A stretch of 64,000 bases of DNA. It comes from Limnephilus marmoratus. Taxonomy: Eukaryota > Arthropoda > Insecta > Trichoptera > Limnephilidae. Shown piece after piece: positions 1 to 10,732 of this stretch. The stretch lies in contig OU862915.1 of assembly GCA_917880885.1 (NCBI GenBank), positions 35,968,676 through 36,032,675 on the forward strand. Direction: 5' to 3'. Made by a program: the position numbers and the translations under genes. How positions within the stretch are numbered: the first letter of the stretch is position 1; each line of letters begins with the position of its first letter. The notes below the pieces were generated by a model. The model had not been told where the DNA came from. It did no database searches and saw only the letters and a list, made by a program, of their open reading frames with translations.

Positions 1-172
1 GACTCATGTTGCAGAAGGGGGATTCGAACAAGTCTCAACTGCTCCAAACCGCCTGGAGCCAATGCGACTTTGGCATCCCCAATTGGGGAATGTTGTGAGT
101 CTGAAGCAAACGGAAGTACCTGGATATTCATGTCTGATTACCACTTACCGCTAAAACCTTTTCAAGCAACAA
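1..172 (-). mobile_element. SINE-A copy, partial
   Basis: The block around 60-110, with ATCCCCAATTGGGG, and the ending near TTTTCAAGCAAC match the body of SINE-A, best seen at 42420-42830. The tRNA-like head is absent. The left side runs off the window. Confidence 0.6.
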
Positions 173-1040
173 TAATAATTATAATATGGAACTATTATCA
201 AGACCAACAATGTCCAGGAATATGATGCAAAATTTATTTGTTTGCAGGTTTTGTCATTTTTCTCAGACTACGTGCAAAACAAAACATTAATTAATAATAC
301 TCTTATGTTTCTTTTTAATATCTGTAAAATATTATTCAGTGAGGAATTAAATAAAGTTACCCCAACTGCGCTATGGCCCAAGGTAGTTTACTAAATCTCC
401 CCATCTTTCATTACTTCTAACGATAGATTCTCCCTAGGATATGCTTTATTGTGTCTGGAATGCCCGTTGGTTTGGGTAGATAACGACTATATGACTTGAC
501 GGAATAACGACGGAACACACGAATATAGTTAGGGATTGATTGAGTAAATTTACGTGATTTAGTTATATAAATATTAACGAAGTGTTTGGCTAAATGCGAA
601 AAGTTGTAATTTCTTTGCACACGCAGGAATAGTAATATACTTAAAATTACTGTAAATCAACTATGTTACTGAAAGTATGCATAGCTAGCTAATGGTATTT
701 GCTTTTTAGGTGCCCTTGCTCAAAAGGCTTAATAAATTCTCAGTCCTCGTGAAAATTATAGATGGATGCTGGTTAGGTATCGATATACGTAATTGTTTTG
801 ATTAAAAAATAATTTTAGATACTTATGTTATCAGAAATGGATGTCTGGCGGTCTCTACGTATTTTTAGGGAAATTAAAATACAGATGGCGTTCAAGTGTC
901 CTTTTGAACAAAAATTAGAATTATTCAAAGAATGTTATTATGACACGAAAAAAATTAAATCTGCAAATCATTAAAACTCATACATGTGGTCAATATCGGG
1001 TGTGACATTTACAATAATAAACTATGATACAATCAGTCTA
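173..1040. other. no recognisable feature
   Basis: AT-rich sequence. The longest open frame (417-620, minus) has no recognisable motif and no sign of selection that I can see. Nothing else supported. Confidence 0.5.
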
Positions 1041-1183
1041 CTAATGAAGCCCGGGCACTGAAGAACATTGTGATCTCTCAATGCAATTTAATATCGACTC
1101 TATTAAGAAATCTAGGCTGTGACCGTCTGATTTCGAATCTCTTATGTGTGATTGTGCAGTGAATACCACCAGTACAGTATCCC
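1041..1183 (-). other. coding-like flank of TTAA element
   Basis: Minus-strand open stretch that ends flush against the TTAA element. Its first part resembles 3142-3258 on the other side of the same element: both begin with Asp-Thr and contain a CACTGCACAA-like or TACTGCACAA-like core in DNA. It may be one of two diverged repeats or exons of an old gene. I do not recognise the protein and assign no function. Confidence 0.15.
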
Positions 1184-1593
1184 TTAAGAGGGCATTACCA
1201 GAGAAAACCAGAAATATGTCATTTTCAAAACAGATTTTAGACGAATTGACTCTTTTCCACAAAAAATTATAAATGGATTTCGAAAGACTGTTCTTTTATC
1301 TAGCATTTACATGTAATAAATTTTGAGAAATTTTTTTAACTTTTAGTATAATAAGGTTATTCCATAGGTCGTTGGCAGATTTGTTAAATTTTCAAAAAAG
1401 ATTTTGTATTATACCACACCGATTTCAAATAATATAATCATGCAGTAAAATAAATCAATACATAATCTAGCAAACGCATGTTTTACAATTTTAATTTTAG
1501 TTTCAATAAAATCATTAAAAAAATATGTACGTACATGTCTTTCTTGACGAAAATTGGTCCATTTGTGTATTTATTTGCGCTCTTACAAACTAA

Positions 1594-2805
1594 AACCAAA
1601 ACCTCCTAACTCTGAACTGTGAAAAACTATGTATATTCCATTCTATAATACCAAAAGGGCGGCACCCTTAACTCACCTAAATATAAAGTTTCACAAAAAT
1701 TCTTGCAACCCTGTTTTGTGTGCTAACTGTATAGAAATGAATTCGGGGAACACTGTTAAATACCTAGGAATTATTATAGACAGCCAACTAAAATGGACAA
1801 ATCACGTAGAAAACCTTGTAAATAAACTTAGGTATTTGACTTACATTTTTAAACGATTAAATAAAATAGTTGATATTAAAAGAATGAAACTGGTATATCA
1901 TGCATTGGTGCAATCATCAATATCTTATGGAATAATTGGATGGGGGGGTATTTATGATACCCATATTAAGCAACTAGAAATTACTCAAAAATTAATAATA
2001 AAAATAATGTTGCATAAAGATGTTACCTACCCCTCCTTGCAATTATTCCAAGAAGCTGAACTCTTAGATATAAGAAAAATCTACTGTATGCAATGTCTGA
2101 AATATATATTTTCACGAAATGTATATTTTACAAAAAACGAAAAACGCTCCAGCAGTAGAGTAAATAATGCATTTGAGGTTCCCCTTTGCAAAACTAGGCT
2201 TGCGCAAAGACATGCTTTTTTCATTGCATCAAAAATCTATAATGCACTGTATCAGACTATAGAAATTAAATCTAAAAACATATCCTCTTACAGCATATAC
2301 AAAAAATTAATAAAGACTTGGGTAACTACAAATGACACAAAAACCTACCTGCTATAACATCTTACCTGTTATAACTTTACAAATCCCTAATTTTTATTTA
2401 ACCTTTTTTGTTTTTCATATATATATATATATTCTTTTTCTTAACTTTTGTTTTTTAAATACGGAATTATTTGTTCTATAAATATGTTAAAACATTATTA
2501 TGTTTCAATTTACTAATTTAAAGTTTAATTTGCTATGTTGTATCTTAACTGCATTAAAAAAAACTTAAGTATACCCACGAACTGGCGATGCCTATGTGGG
2601 ATTTTTTTTTGTTACCATACATATATGTATAATATTGTAATATCTTTTTTTTGTTGTTAAATTGTATTATTGTTTATCGGTAAGCTACATATTTTTTTTT
2701 TTTTTTTACTTCTTATCAAAAGAAATGTTTTTTTGTAATATTTTTATGTATGTAACCAAAAAAAATTATTAATAAAAAAAAAAAAAATATATATATATAT
2801 ATATA
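1594..2805 (+). mobile_element. 5'-truncated jockey-like LINE in MITE
   Basis: The insert interrupts the MITE inside CTTACAAACTAATATATTTC, a stretch left intact at 13434-13453. It carries the C-terminal part of a reverse transcriptase, a 3' untranslated region of about 400 bp and an A-rich then (AT)n tail near 2768-2805. The truncated 5' end and A-rich 3' end are the usual product of target-primed reverse transcription. The target duplication cannot be read because the junction is low-complexity. Confidence 0.75.
1629..2357 (+). pseudogene. non-LTR reverse transcriptase, C-terminal part
   Basis: The 242 residues match the region after the catalytic core of jockey-like LINE reverse transcriptases: VKYLGIIIDSQLKW near residues 44-57, then YGIIGWGG and LQLFQEAELLDIRKIY. 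The FADD catalytic box and everything upstream are missing, so the product cannot copy RNA. Just before the first ATG the codons continue the family pattern (Glu-Lys-Thr-Met) only if one base is skipped, so the 5' border also holds a frameshift. Similar C-terminal pieces lie at 17645-17770 and 31930-32400. Confidence 0.8.
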
Positions 2806-3141
2806 TATGTATATTTCAGATTTTTTTAACATTCTTATTAAATTTAAACATTATAATATTATTGAAAAATGATAAATACTTATAATCAAAAAATCATTAC
2901 AAAAAGTACATTATTTTAATAGTTTTATCATCACGCCTTTCAGCATTTTTGGATGAAGGTATAAATTAAAGCTATTTTGAATAAATTCGATATTGAGTTA
3001 TAATTTGAAAAAGCTGGTACGGAGAATAATTAATCTTTCTCATTTTAACCGCCCTGCACGATAAAGAAAACTGTGAAAAATGTAAGAACAACTTTCGACG
3101 AAATGTGGATTTTCGTCCGCTGGCTGGTTAAACGCACTTAA

Positions 3142-3258
3142 GGCGTAAGAACGATCCTTATCATCAAGAAGTAAGCAATAATCAATTGACGTCTCATTGC
3201 GTTTACTACAAATCTGGTGAGTGTTTGTGCAGTAATTACCATCAGCAGTGTCCATCAA
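3142..3258 (-). other. coding-like flank of TTAA element
   Basis: Minus-strand open stretch abutting the right end of the MITE. It starts MMDTADGNYCTNTHQIC and resembles 1041-1183 over about 48 bases. It is either a decayed host gene or an unrecognised repeat. No function assigned. Confidence 0.15.
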
Positions 3259-4118
3259 GGTGACAACATCGATTCACCATAATTCAGCATCAGAAGAAAA
3301 GGGGTAATTCAGTCCCTTACAAAAATTTACATAAATGTTTGCCAAATCACGTATAGTTTTTGTCAACTTAAAAACTTTATAACAAATTATAGTTAACGTC
3401 CACGTTGATTCGCAGAGTATACACGCGAATAAGCATACCTACTTAATTATAATGGTTAATGAATAATATTTGTAAGAATAATTTAACTTTTTACTCGATC
3501 ATGTTCGCCGTGGAGATTGACCAAATAAACGGCAGCCCAATGACGACCATTAATATTCAAATGTTCAATTAACCACTTCATTGTTAGGTGGCATCGCATG
3601 GGTGCACTCTATCAAAGGATCCGCAATATCGTTGAATAGATCGACACCAAATTCATTGACTCTATTTAGATTTATTCAAAACCAGTAAAGCAGGAAATTA
3701 ACGAAATTGTATAGCGTCAAAACTAAAATTTCTTTAAACTTATTTGTTATTTGTCGATGAACATTAAAAGGATGTAATGTATTTTGACACTAGTGCAACA
3801 AGGAAACAATTAACGTTTGACGGATTTAAAAATAAAATATATTTAAATGAAATTCAAAAGGATTTAGTGACAAAAATATTCTTTGGAAAGCTGCAATCAG
3901 AGCGACAAGAATCAAGAGCATTATAATTGTTTTATCTTTGGGCCTTGTAACATTCACGTTTGTGGTACTTTCTTTGCAAACGCTACGGTGGATATTTTTA
4001 AAAAGTTCCGTTTATACGAAATATGTTGTTTATATATATGTATAAGAAAATAACAATGAAAGTATTTGCTCAAAAACTGATTCATGATGTTATTGATAAT
4101 AATGATAACAAATTTTCT
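3259..4118. other. no recognisable gene
   Basis: Mostly AT-rich. A short minus-strand open stretch at about 3495-3600 can be read (it includes GRHWAAVYLVNLHGEHD), but I do not recognise it and it soon meets stops. Confidence 0.35.
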
Positions 4119-4159
4119 CGGTTAAAATGTTCCCAGTTAAAATGTTTCGGTCAAAATGT

Positions 4160-4985
4160 TTTATTTTATTTTATTTTATTTTATTTATTTTAGAGAAAGT
4201 TGACAGCAAATCAGAGATTACAAAATAAAACAATAATAATATGATAATTATGCCAATTATGCCAATTATGAACTTTCCACTGATAATAGTTAATAATAAA
4301 GTGTGACAGTGTAAGGGTATTTTCTTAGTTTTATTTTTTAGTTACAAAATATAAAAAAGGGGGGGGGGGAGGAGGAACATAGGAATAGGATTAAGTAGTA
4401 AAGGACGGGAATATATTATAGGGATTGAACTTTCTAGTTTGAGTCATGTTGCTTGGTGAGTTTTCGTTTTATGTCACGTAAAGTTGAGTTAAAAATGTCA
4501 ATGTGGTAATAATTTAAGTAAAATGAGTGTGTGGATCTGTAGATAAATGAGTTCTGTTTAGAGTTGGTCTTGCAAAGAGGGAGATTAAAGGTAAGCGACT
4601 GTCTACTGTTGCGATTTGGAACATGGAAGGATAGGCGTTGAAGAAGATCAGGACAATCGATTAAGTTATGTGTAATTTTAAATAACATTACCGAATCTGC
4701 TATATTTCTTCGACAAGTTAACGTTTGCATTTTGAAGAACTTTGCAGAGTCTTCATTACTAACATGAAATCGAAAAGAGCGGAAATTGAGGTACCTTAAA
4801 AATCTGTTTTGAACGCTTTCAATTCTATTTTTGTGCACTGCATAGCCTGGGTTCCATACCTGAGATGCGTTTTCAAGGATACTACGAACATATGAGAAAT
4901 ACAGTGTTTTGAAAGTAGTAAGGTCTTTAAATTGTTTACAGGAGCGGATTATGAAACCAAGCATAGAAGATGCGTTAGTGACTAT
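4160..4985 (-). mobile_element. 5'-truncated LINE inside F1
   Basis: Minus-strand retroposon end. The 3' tail is a TAAAA-type repeat (TTTTA runs at 4160-4190 on the plus strand), and the coding part runs right to left. The coding match stops at about 4985, exactly where F1 arm sequence (TGTTCCCAGTAATAACGTT) resumes. Confidence 0.7.
4434..4985 (-). pseudogene. non-LTR reverse transcriptase, C-terminal part
   Basis: It contains ASSMLGFIIRSCKQFKD and VWNPGYAVHKNRIESVQNRF, the thumb and C-terminal signature of LINE reverse transcriptases of the jockey/CR1 type. The open frame continues upstream of the first Met to about 4985, so the Met is not the true start. The palm domain and endonuclease are missing. 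It resembles the matching part of the ORF2 at 46392-49235, which has SLRMLGFVLRTARNFKD there, but belongs to a different family. Confidence 0.8.
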
Positions 4986-5250
4986 ATGTTCCCAGTAATA
5001 ACGTTCCTTTCCAAAATATTCCTTATTGGAAACTGATAAAATGTCATTATACTGGTAAATTAAACGATATTAAGTGATTTAGCCTAAACTTTAGACTAGT
5101 CCTAACCTAACCTAACATACTGCAACTGTGCCACCATTGATTATGAAAATTTTGGCAGGGAACGTTTTGGCAGGGCACCTTTTAGCCGGGTATATTTTTG
5201 TAGGTAACATTTTAACTGGCGACATTTTTACTGTGAACATAAAATTACCG

Positions 5251-5716
5251 GACTTAAAAAAACTAATAAATAAAACAATCGTTTTAACCTCTGATTTTTA
5301 GTATTGATGGCAATGATTAAGCCTGGAATTTATGCAAAGAAAAATAAGATATTTTTTCCACAAGTGGTTTCCCGCAAACATAAGTTATGTGGAGGTATGA
5401 ATAATGTCACTGAGATTAATGTGTAATAAACTAGTAACTTCATGTTGACTGAAGATTGTATATTTAAAACGTATATTTAAAACTGTGTAGGATGACGTGA
5501 TACATGAACTACATAATAGAGTACTTAGGAGGCTTATTGGACGGTTTCGAAACCTGACCGGGTAAATATGCAAATTGAATTGCACAGAGTATAAATATAC
5601 CTAAGCACGTAGGATAGAGTAATGAAAGGAGATTGAAGGCGTGTGAACCAATTTCATATGCAAAGGTCTTAATTACTATACGAAAGCAGCAGGAGAGTGG
5701 AGGATGGTGTCCCGGA
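5251..5716. other. no recognisable feature
   Basis: AT-rich spacer between the two fold-back elements. Short overlapping open frames on both strands have no family motif. Confidence 0.4.
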
Positions 5717-6085
5717 GCAGACATGTTTTTCGAATTCAATTGATCAAAGTCAATTGTTCGAATTTCATTTTTTCGAAAGACAAATTTTTCGAAAAACTAA
5801 TTTTTCGAACAGCATTTGGCCGAAAGACATATTTTTCAATTTTGTTAATCAACTTTTAAAATGTATATTTCATTTGCTTAAAACTAATGAGATACTATTA
5901 GGTTAAGTTAGGTTAGTTGATATTGTCCATCCTATAATAAAATACTCCTGTACGTACTGTATACATATTTATATCAATTCGAAAAACTAGTGTTTCGGTC
6001 AATTGATGTTCGAAAAATTGCATTTCGAACAATTGAATTCGAAAAATTGATTTCGAAAAATTGCAATTTGGTCAATTTACCTAGA
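5717..6085. mobile_element. fold-back element F2
   Basis: The left arm (5717-5845) repeats a unit of about 16 bp built on TTTTTCGAAARAC. The right arm (5975-6085) carries the reverse form built on TTCGAAAAATTG. The arms are inverted with respect to each other over roughly 110 bp. The centre has TTAGGTTAAGTTAGG at 5898-5912. No coding capacity. Boundaries are approximate and no target duplication could be fixed. Confidence 0.5.
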
Positions 6086-6530
6086 CCCATGGTGTCCTAT
6101 GTAGCGCCGATATTCGTGATTTTTTTTTACTTATTATCGAAAATACAAATGTCGGTTGTAAGTGGGGAACTATGGAACTCAGATTTGCTTTCAATTTAAG
6201 TATTATTTTTAAATTGAAACTGATTTTGTAAAGAATTAAGACATACGATAAAATATTCATAATAGTTTTTGTATTTAATTCGTAGAACTCCATTTATTTT
6301 TTTTTTAAATTTAATTTCATAATGTTATAATTAAGTTCTGTAAGTATTTTAGTTTGTATTTTTCAGCTTTTTCGGCTTAAAAGGCTGAAAAATAAAAACT
6401 ACCAACTGTACTTGAATTCTTGAAGAAATTAGTAAAAATCATCATGATTTATCACATTTAATAAAATAAAAAAAGCGTTATGTGATATTTTAAACATAAT
6501 ATTACTTCATTTATGTATTAATTTTCGCAC
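6086..6530. other. no recognisable feature
   Basis: AT-rich. The open frames here (6081-6293 minus) show no motif. Confidence 0.4.
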
Positions 6531-6680
6531 CTTCCTCTTTCTCATCTCCTTCCCCTCCGCCCTACCTTTAGCCTCACAATCTACACTAATTGGGGACACC
6601 ATAGATAGTGTCACTGGCTTCAGGTGGTTGGGAGAAGTTAGGACTATTGTGTGGTGTTCACATAAAATATAATAAAAATT
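6531..6680 (+). mobile_element. SINE-A 3' part
   Basis: Plus orientation, with the pyrimidine-rich block CCTTCCCCTCCGCC, then AATTGGGGACACCATAG and the 3' end near GTGGTGTTCAC. It matches the 3' half of SINE-A. Confidence 0.6.
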
Positions 6681-7751
6681 TGAACTGATATGTCAAGAAT
6701 TCAGACACTCCCGTAGTTATTTACGGGTGTGCGCTAGTATGCATTATAATTTCGATTGTGTGGATGCAACGGTAACATTTCGGTTAAGCGCCCTAGAGGT
6801 GATTTTCTCACGAAAACGGTGCTGTAGAAATGATCCAAGCATTATTATTTTTAGTTGGGTTTAATTTGTAATATTCAAATATTAAAATTTTTTTGAATAG
6901 TTGGAATGATCGGCTAAGTTGCGTTCTAAGCAGTTAATCGACGTTCGATTCTCAGCTGTGATTTTTGGTTTGTTATTAATTTAAAACCTTTTCTTTTATT
7001 TTTTTAATAGTTTAAATAAAATTTCACTGGTCTGTTACGCTGGTGAAGAAATAATTTTTAAATGTTAGATAATTTAAATCTCACTATGGTTTGAAACCAT
7101 TAAATACAACCAAAATAATTAAATTAAAACACTAGTTACAGGTTTTAATCGACCGGTTGAAGGTAGCTCGTAATTTAGTGGTGACTTTAATTTCTTCCTA
7201 CTTCTTCAAGGACCCGACTCGGTGATCTGAAGGGGGTAAAAAAGAGAAATCAGCCGTATTCGGGTTCAAGCAAAAAAAAAGATTATTTCGAAGCTCAGCC
7301 AATAAAAGTTTTTCATTTAGCGCGCAGTTCGGGGATATTACTGGCCACAAGTGTATAAAACAGCGCAAGTGTATATGTATAATGCGGGTAGTCACCCCAT
7401 TATGGCTTCCAGTACATTGGAGAATTACATCCCCCCACTTGTGGCCTTGACTGGTATTTTGTAGGGATATTCCTTAATGCGTTCAAATTTAGGGTGGTTT
7501 TGCGGTGTAATGATAACTTCCAAATTTCGGTAATTTATAATAAATAATATTAATATATGGATGATTTTTACAGCGCCGTTGTTGTGAGGGCGGTGTACAA
7601 ATTCATGATAATTTCTACAAAGCTCTATCTCACTTGTAAGTTGTAACTACAGACTAAACAAACTATTAAGTATAACTAAACAAATAATTATTTCAGCTGA
7701 ACAAAAAATTGCATACACGGGCTCATCGATCACTAATTCAAAACAATATGT
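6681..7751. other. no recognisable feature
   Basis: AT-rich unique-looking DNA. The open frame 7198-7395 (minus) is unrecognised. Confidence 0.4.
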
Positions 7752-8062
7752 ACGAGGTTTATCAGGGTCTTGGCGGTGGACGCTTCTGCCACCAGCTGCA
7801 CGGCAGGCCGGATCGAGAGAGAATGTTTGAGGGCGTCCCTTTGACTTCTCCTGCCGTACTTTCTCGGTCTTGCACCGCAGTGGGAGGGATTCACACGTCC
7901 GTCACTCCTGGACACACTGATCCCCAGATTCCTACCCACCCTGCATATCCTTACCAGAACTTCCTTTCCTAAAAGACCCTCCACACAGCATCCCTAAAGA
8001 TGACATAGGCCCTGAGTGCAATTATTTTAGTTCGGGCCTCCTGTGTGGAATTGTAACAAAAA
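7752..8062 (+). mobile_element. SINE-B copy, 5' truncated
   Basis: It starts in the middle of the family (GGGTCTTGGCGG), passes CACCGCAGTGGGAGGGA and GACCCTCCACACAGCAT, and ends GGCCTCCTGTGTGG followed by an A-rich tail. At least eleven other copies or pieces in this window share the body or the head. Apparent open frames on both strands are by-products of its high GC content. Confidence 0.8.
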
Positions 8063-8228
8063 AAAACAAAAAAATTACAGTGCATTTGACCAATGAACGT
8101 GATTGTGCTTTAAAATTTATAAAGCGTGCATTACTATGCTTACCTGTATGTTCACTTGTTTACTATTTTTATTAGAGAAATTTAGATAAAGCAAGCACGC
8201 AAATAACATAATTGGGACGGTTCCATGC

Positions 8229-8404
8229 CAACTCAGAATGAAACCAACTCAGAAACACCTCAGGAAGGTCATTAAAAGCTATGAAAAAATAATTTTAAAA
8301 TAGTCGGTAACCCTAACTTCACTTAACTAATTTTTTTTATATTTTTTATCATCACTCTTAATGACCGTTCTGAGGTGCTTCTGAGTTGGTTTCATTCTGA
8401 GTTG
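8229..8404. mobile_element. hairpin MITE M4
   Basis: The left end CAACTCAGAATGAAACCAAC and the matching reversed right end continue pairing for nearly 60 bp (…AGAAACACCTCAGGAAGGTC). The short spacer is non-coding. The target duplication is unclear, so the superfamily is not assigned. Confidence 0.75.
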
Positions 8405-8848
8405 TCCGATCACATATGTTATTGACAATTCTGTATTGAATTAAAAGTAGTAGGTAATATTTTGTAATGCTCGTGTTTGGGAAAGCAAAAGCCAAATTTT
8501 AAGATTTGCGGAAAAATAATAGTGAAAGGATTTGATTTAAACGGATTTTTTAATGGATTAAGGCATTGAAAGAATGATGACGTCAGATGTAGGTATATTT
8601 AATTAAAGGATATGAGAGCCTAGCATTTTAATCAATGTACAAAATGATGACACTGTTAAAACAAGGAAAAATTAACGAATCGACTATTTAGAACTCGTAA
8701 TGATCAAAATCTGTTCGTATATCAAATAAATAATTGGTTTCTTAAACAAAACAAAAAAAATACTTTCATTGGTAATAACGGAGTAGTAGATACCCACTCT
8801 CAGTATCTTTATGGTTGAAGACATTAACACACCATTGAGTATCAAAGT
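8405..8848. other. no recognisable feature
   Basis: AT-rich, no coding signal. Confidence 0.4.
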
Positions 8849-8905
8849 ATTTCTTGAAATGGTTTTAACTGTGTTTGGTGATCAAATGCGAATAGCCAGG
8901 TAGAC
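8849..8905 (+). mobile_element. SINE-A internal fragment
   Basis: Contains TTGAAATGGTTTTAACTGTG and GAATAGCCAGGTA, the SINE-A body segment seen complete at 42420-42830. Confidence 0.45.
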
Positions 8906-8947
8906 ATGTCTATGTTCCTTATAAGAAAATACTATTTTTTTACATTA

Positions 8948-9290
8948 GCTCCACACAGGAAGACCTCGAAAAAATAATTCTTCTTAGGGCATATGTAATC
9001 TTTCTGGACGCTGCCTGTGTGGAGGGTATTTTTAGAAAAAAAATATAAGGTTCTGAGAAAGAAAAGGTATGAAGGCGGGTAGAAATCTGGGGGTCAATGT
9101 GTCCAGGAGTAATGGACGTATGAATTCAACTCTCCCACAGAGTTGCAAAGAGATATTTTGAGAAAGTCCTCCTGGAGAGATCAAAAGGTCTACCTCAACC
9201 ACTCTCTCACGAACCGGGTGGTGGGCAGACGCGCCCGCCACTAAACCTCGCCCTATGAACTTCAAATTAAGCGAACCATCTGGCAAAGTT
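8948..9290 (-). mobile_element. SINE-B copy
   Basis: Minus orientation. CTCCACACAGGAAGACC at the left is the reversed 3' end. The body runs to about 9290 with CACTCTCTCACGAACCGGGT. The 5' head is missing. Confidence 0.75.
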
Positions 9291-9465
9291 GTTGGTTATC
9301 TAATAAATATTTGCAAAGATCACGGTACCCATAACCACCTCCAAAATTAAATTGCCTCTAGTTCGGTATTAACAGACTTCTTTTCTACATGCAAATTTCT
9401 TTATTTTTGTGCCCTGGGTTTGCCATTCCTGTTAAGAAATTCTGATTAATACCTTTGCATTTCTC

Positions 9466-10188
9466 TTAAGAGCGTTTAACCAGCCAGCGGACGAAAATCC
9501 ACATTTCGCCGAAAGTTCTTCTTCCGATCGTGCAGGGCGGTTACAATGAGAAAGATTGATTATTCTCCGTACCAGCTTTTTAAAATTATAACTCAATATC
9601 GAATTTATTTCAATCCAAATTAGCTTTAATTTATACCTTCATCCAAAAATGCTGAAAGGCGTGATGATAAAACTATTAAAATAGTGTACTTTTTGTAGTT
9701 ATTTTTTGATTATAAGTATTTATCATTTTTCAATAATGTCTAAATTTAATAAGAATGTTTAAAAAATCTGAAATATATTAGTTTGTAAGTGCGCAAATAA
9801 ATACACAAATGGACCAATTTTCGTCAAGAAACACATGTACGTACATATTTTTTTAATGATTTTATTGAAACTAAAATTAAAATTCTAATACATAACTTTG
9901 CTAGATAATGTATTGATTTATTTTACTGCATGATTACATTATTTGAAATGGGTGTGGTATAATACAAAAACTTTTTTGAAAATTTAACAAATCTGCCAAC
10001 GACCTATGGAATAACCTTATTATACTAAAAATTTTAAAAAATTCTAAAAATTTATTACATAACTATGCTAGATAAAAGAACAATCTTTCGAAATCCATTT
10101 ATAATTTTTTTGTGGAAAAGAGTCAATATGTCTAAAAACTTTTTTGAAAATGACGTATTTCCGGCTTTCTCTGGTAATGCCCTCTTAA
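9466..10188 (-). mobile_element. TTAA-flanked MITE, copy 2
   Basis: Reverse-orientation complete copy of 723 bp. The left end is TTAAGAGCGTTTAACCAGCC. The right end, read on the minus strand, starts TTAAGAGGGCATTACCAGAG. The interior is collinear with copies 1, 3 and 4. The interior open frames are not conserved between copies, so it is non-autonomous. Confidence 0.8.
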
Positions 10189-10192
10189 AGTA

Positions 10193-10390
10193 TTTCCTAT
10201 TTAAATTCTGTATTGAAGCAATAATGACACTTGCACAGTTCACCAGTTTCTTGGATTTCCCCAAAGTCTTTGCGAATTTGTTTGATTTCATTTTAGATAA
10301 CGTTTCATGTCTTCGCACTACCTCCCAGCAACTTCGACATATTTCATCTTCCGCATTCAGCTCATATCTTGGCATCAGCAAAGACAGCAT
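10193..10390 (-). other. unknown open frame flush with MITE
   Basis: About 66 residues (starting MLSLLMPRYELNAEDEICRS) with one Cys-x2-Cys pair and a basic stretch. The frame runs into the neighbouring MITE, so the annotated end would be MITE-derived. It could be an exon of a host or transposon gene into which the MITE landed, or chance. I do not recognise the family. Confidence 0.2.
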
Positions 10391-10732
10391 TCATGTTAAA
10401 TTTTACTTAACTTTGCGTGACAAAGAACTGAAAAGCTGGTCGGAAAATATTGAATGCAATATTCACCAGGATCGCAGAGAAAACCTTTGTGGGACATAGT
10501 GGAGAATAAAGAAGAGAAATTGAAAACTGACCTGCCGGCTTGTATAATAATGAACCTTTGAAAAAGAGTTTGAGCCAATGGCATAAACATAAAGGAACTT
10601 TAAAAAGTTTTCCCCACAAAGCTGTGTACGTTGATTCGTGAAACTTGCATAATTTAGAATAGTTTTTTTTTTTTTTTTATTTTAATAAAACACCTTATCT
10701 TAGTTTATAGAGCTTTTAGGTACGTACATTCT
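10391..10732. other. no recognisable feature
   Basis: Contains a T-rich run near 10660. The two minus-strand open frames here overlap each other and have no motif. Confidence 0.4.

Larger units (their letters stand above)
1184..3141 (+). mobile_element. TTAA-flanked MITE, copy 1, split
   Basis: The copy begins TTAAGAGGGCATTACCAGAG and ends GGTTAAACGCACTTAA. It is collinear with the copies at 9466-10188 (reversed) and 13036-13755. The ends are imperfect inverted repeats of the type GAGSG..TTACCAG, and TTAA flanks both sides, as expected for a TTAA-targeting (piggyBac-like) non-autonomous element. It has no transposase. A retroposon fragment splits it at about 1594-2805. Without that insert it would be about 740 bp. 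Confidence 0.75.
4119..5250. mobile_element. fold-back element F1
   Basis: The left arm (4119-4160 and 4985-5060) and right arm (5141-5250) are made of degenerate units of about 15 bp: AGTTAAAATGTTCCC-like on the left, and its reverse form GGGAACGTTTTGGCA-like on the right. The whole can fold back on itself. The centre holds three CCTAA units at 5101-5115. A LINE fragment splits the left arm at 4160-4985. I see no transposase. The organisation resembles F2 at 5717-6085, though the unit sequence differs. Confidence 0.45.

Noticed and set aside
5101..5115. Interstitial telomere from three CCTAA units
   Set aside because: Only three units, sitting inside a fold-back element. Too short for a telomeric array.
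7709..7984. Overlapping plus and minus open frames of 87 and 83 residues
   Set aside because: Both lie within SINE-B. The same region in other copies has shifted frames and stops.
10065..10499. 144-residue plus-strand open frame
   Set aside because: It crosses the TTAA MITE border, is not conserved in the other MITE copies and has no motif.
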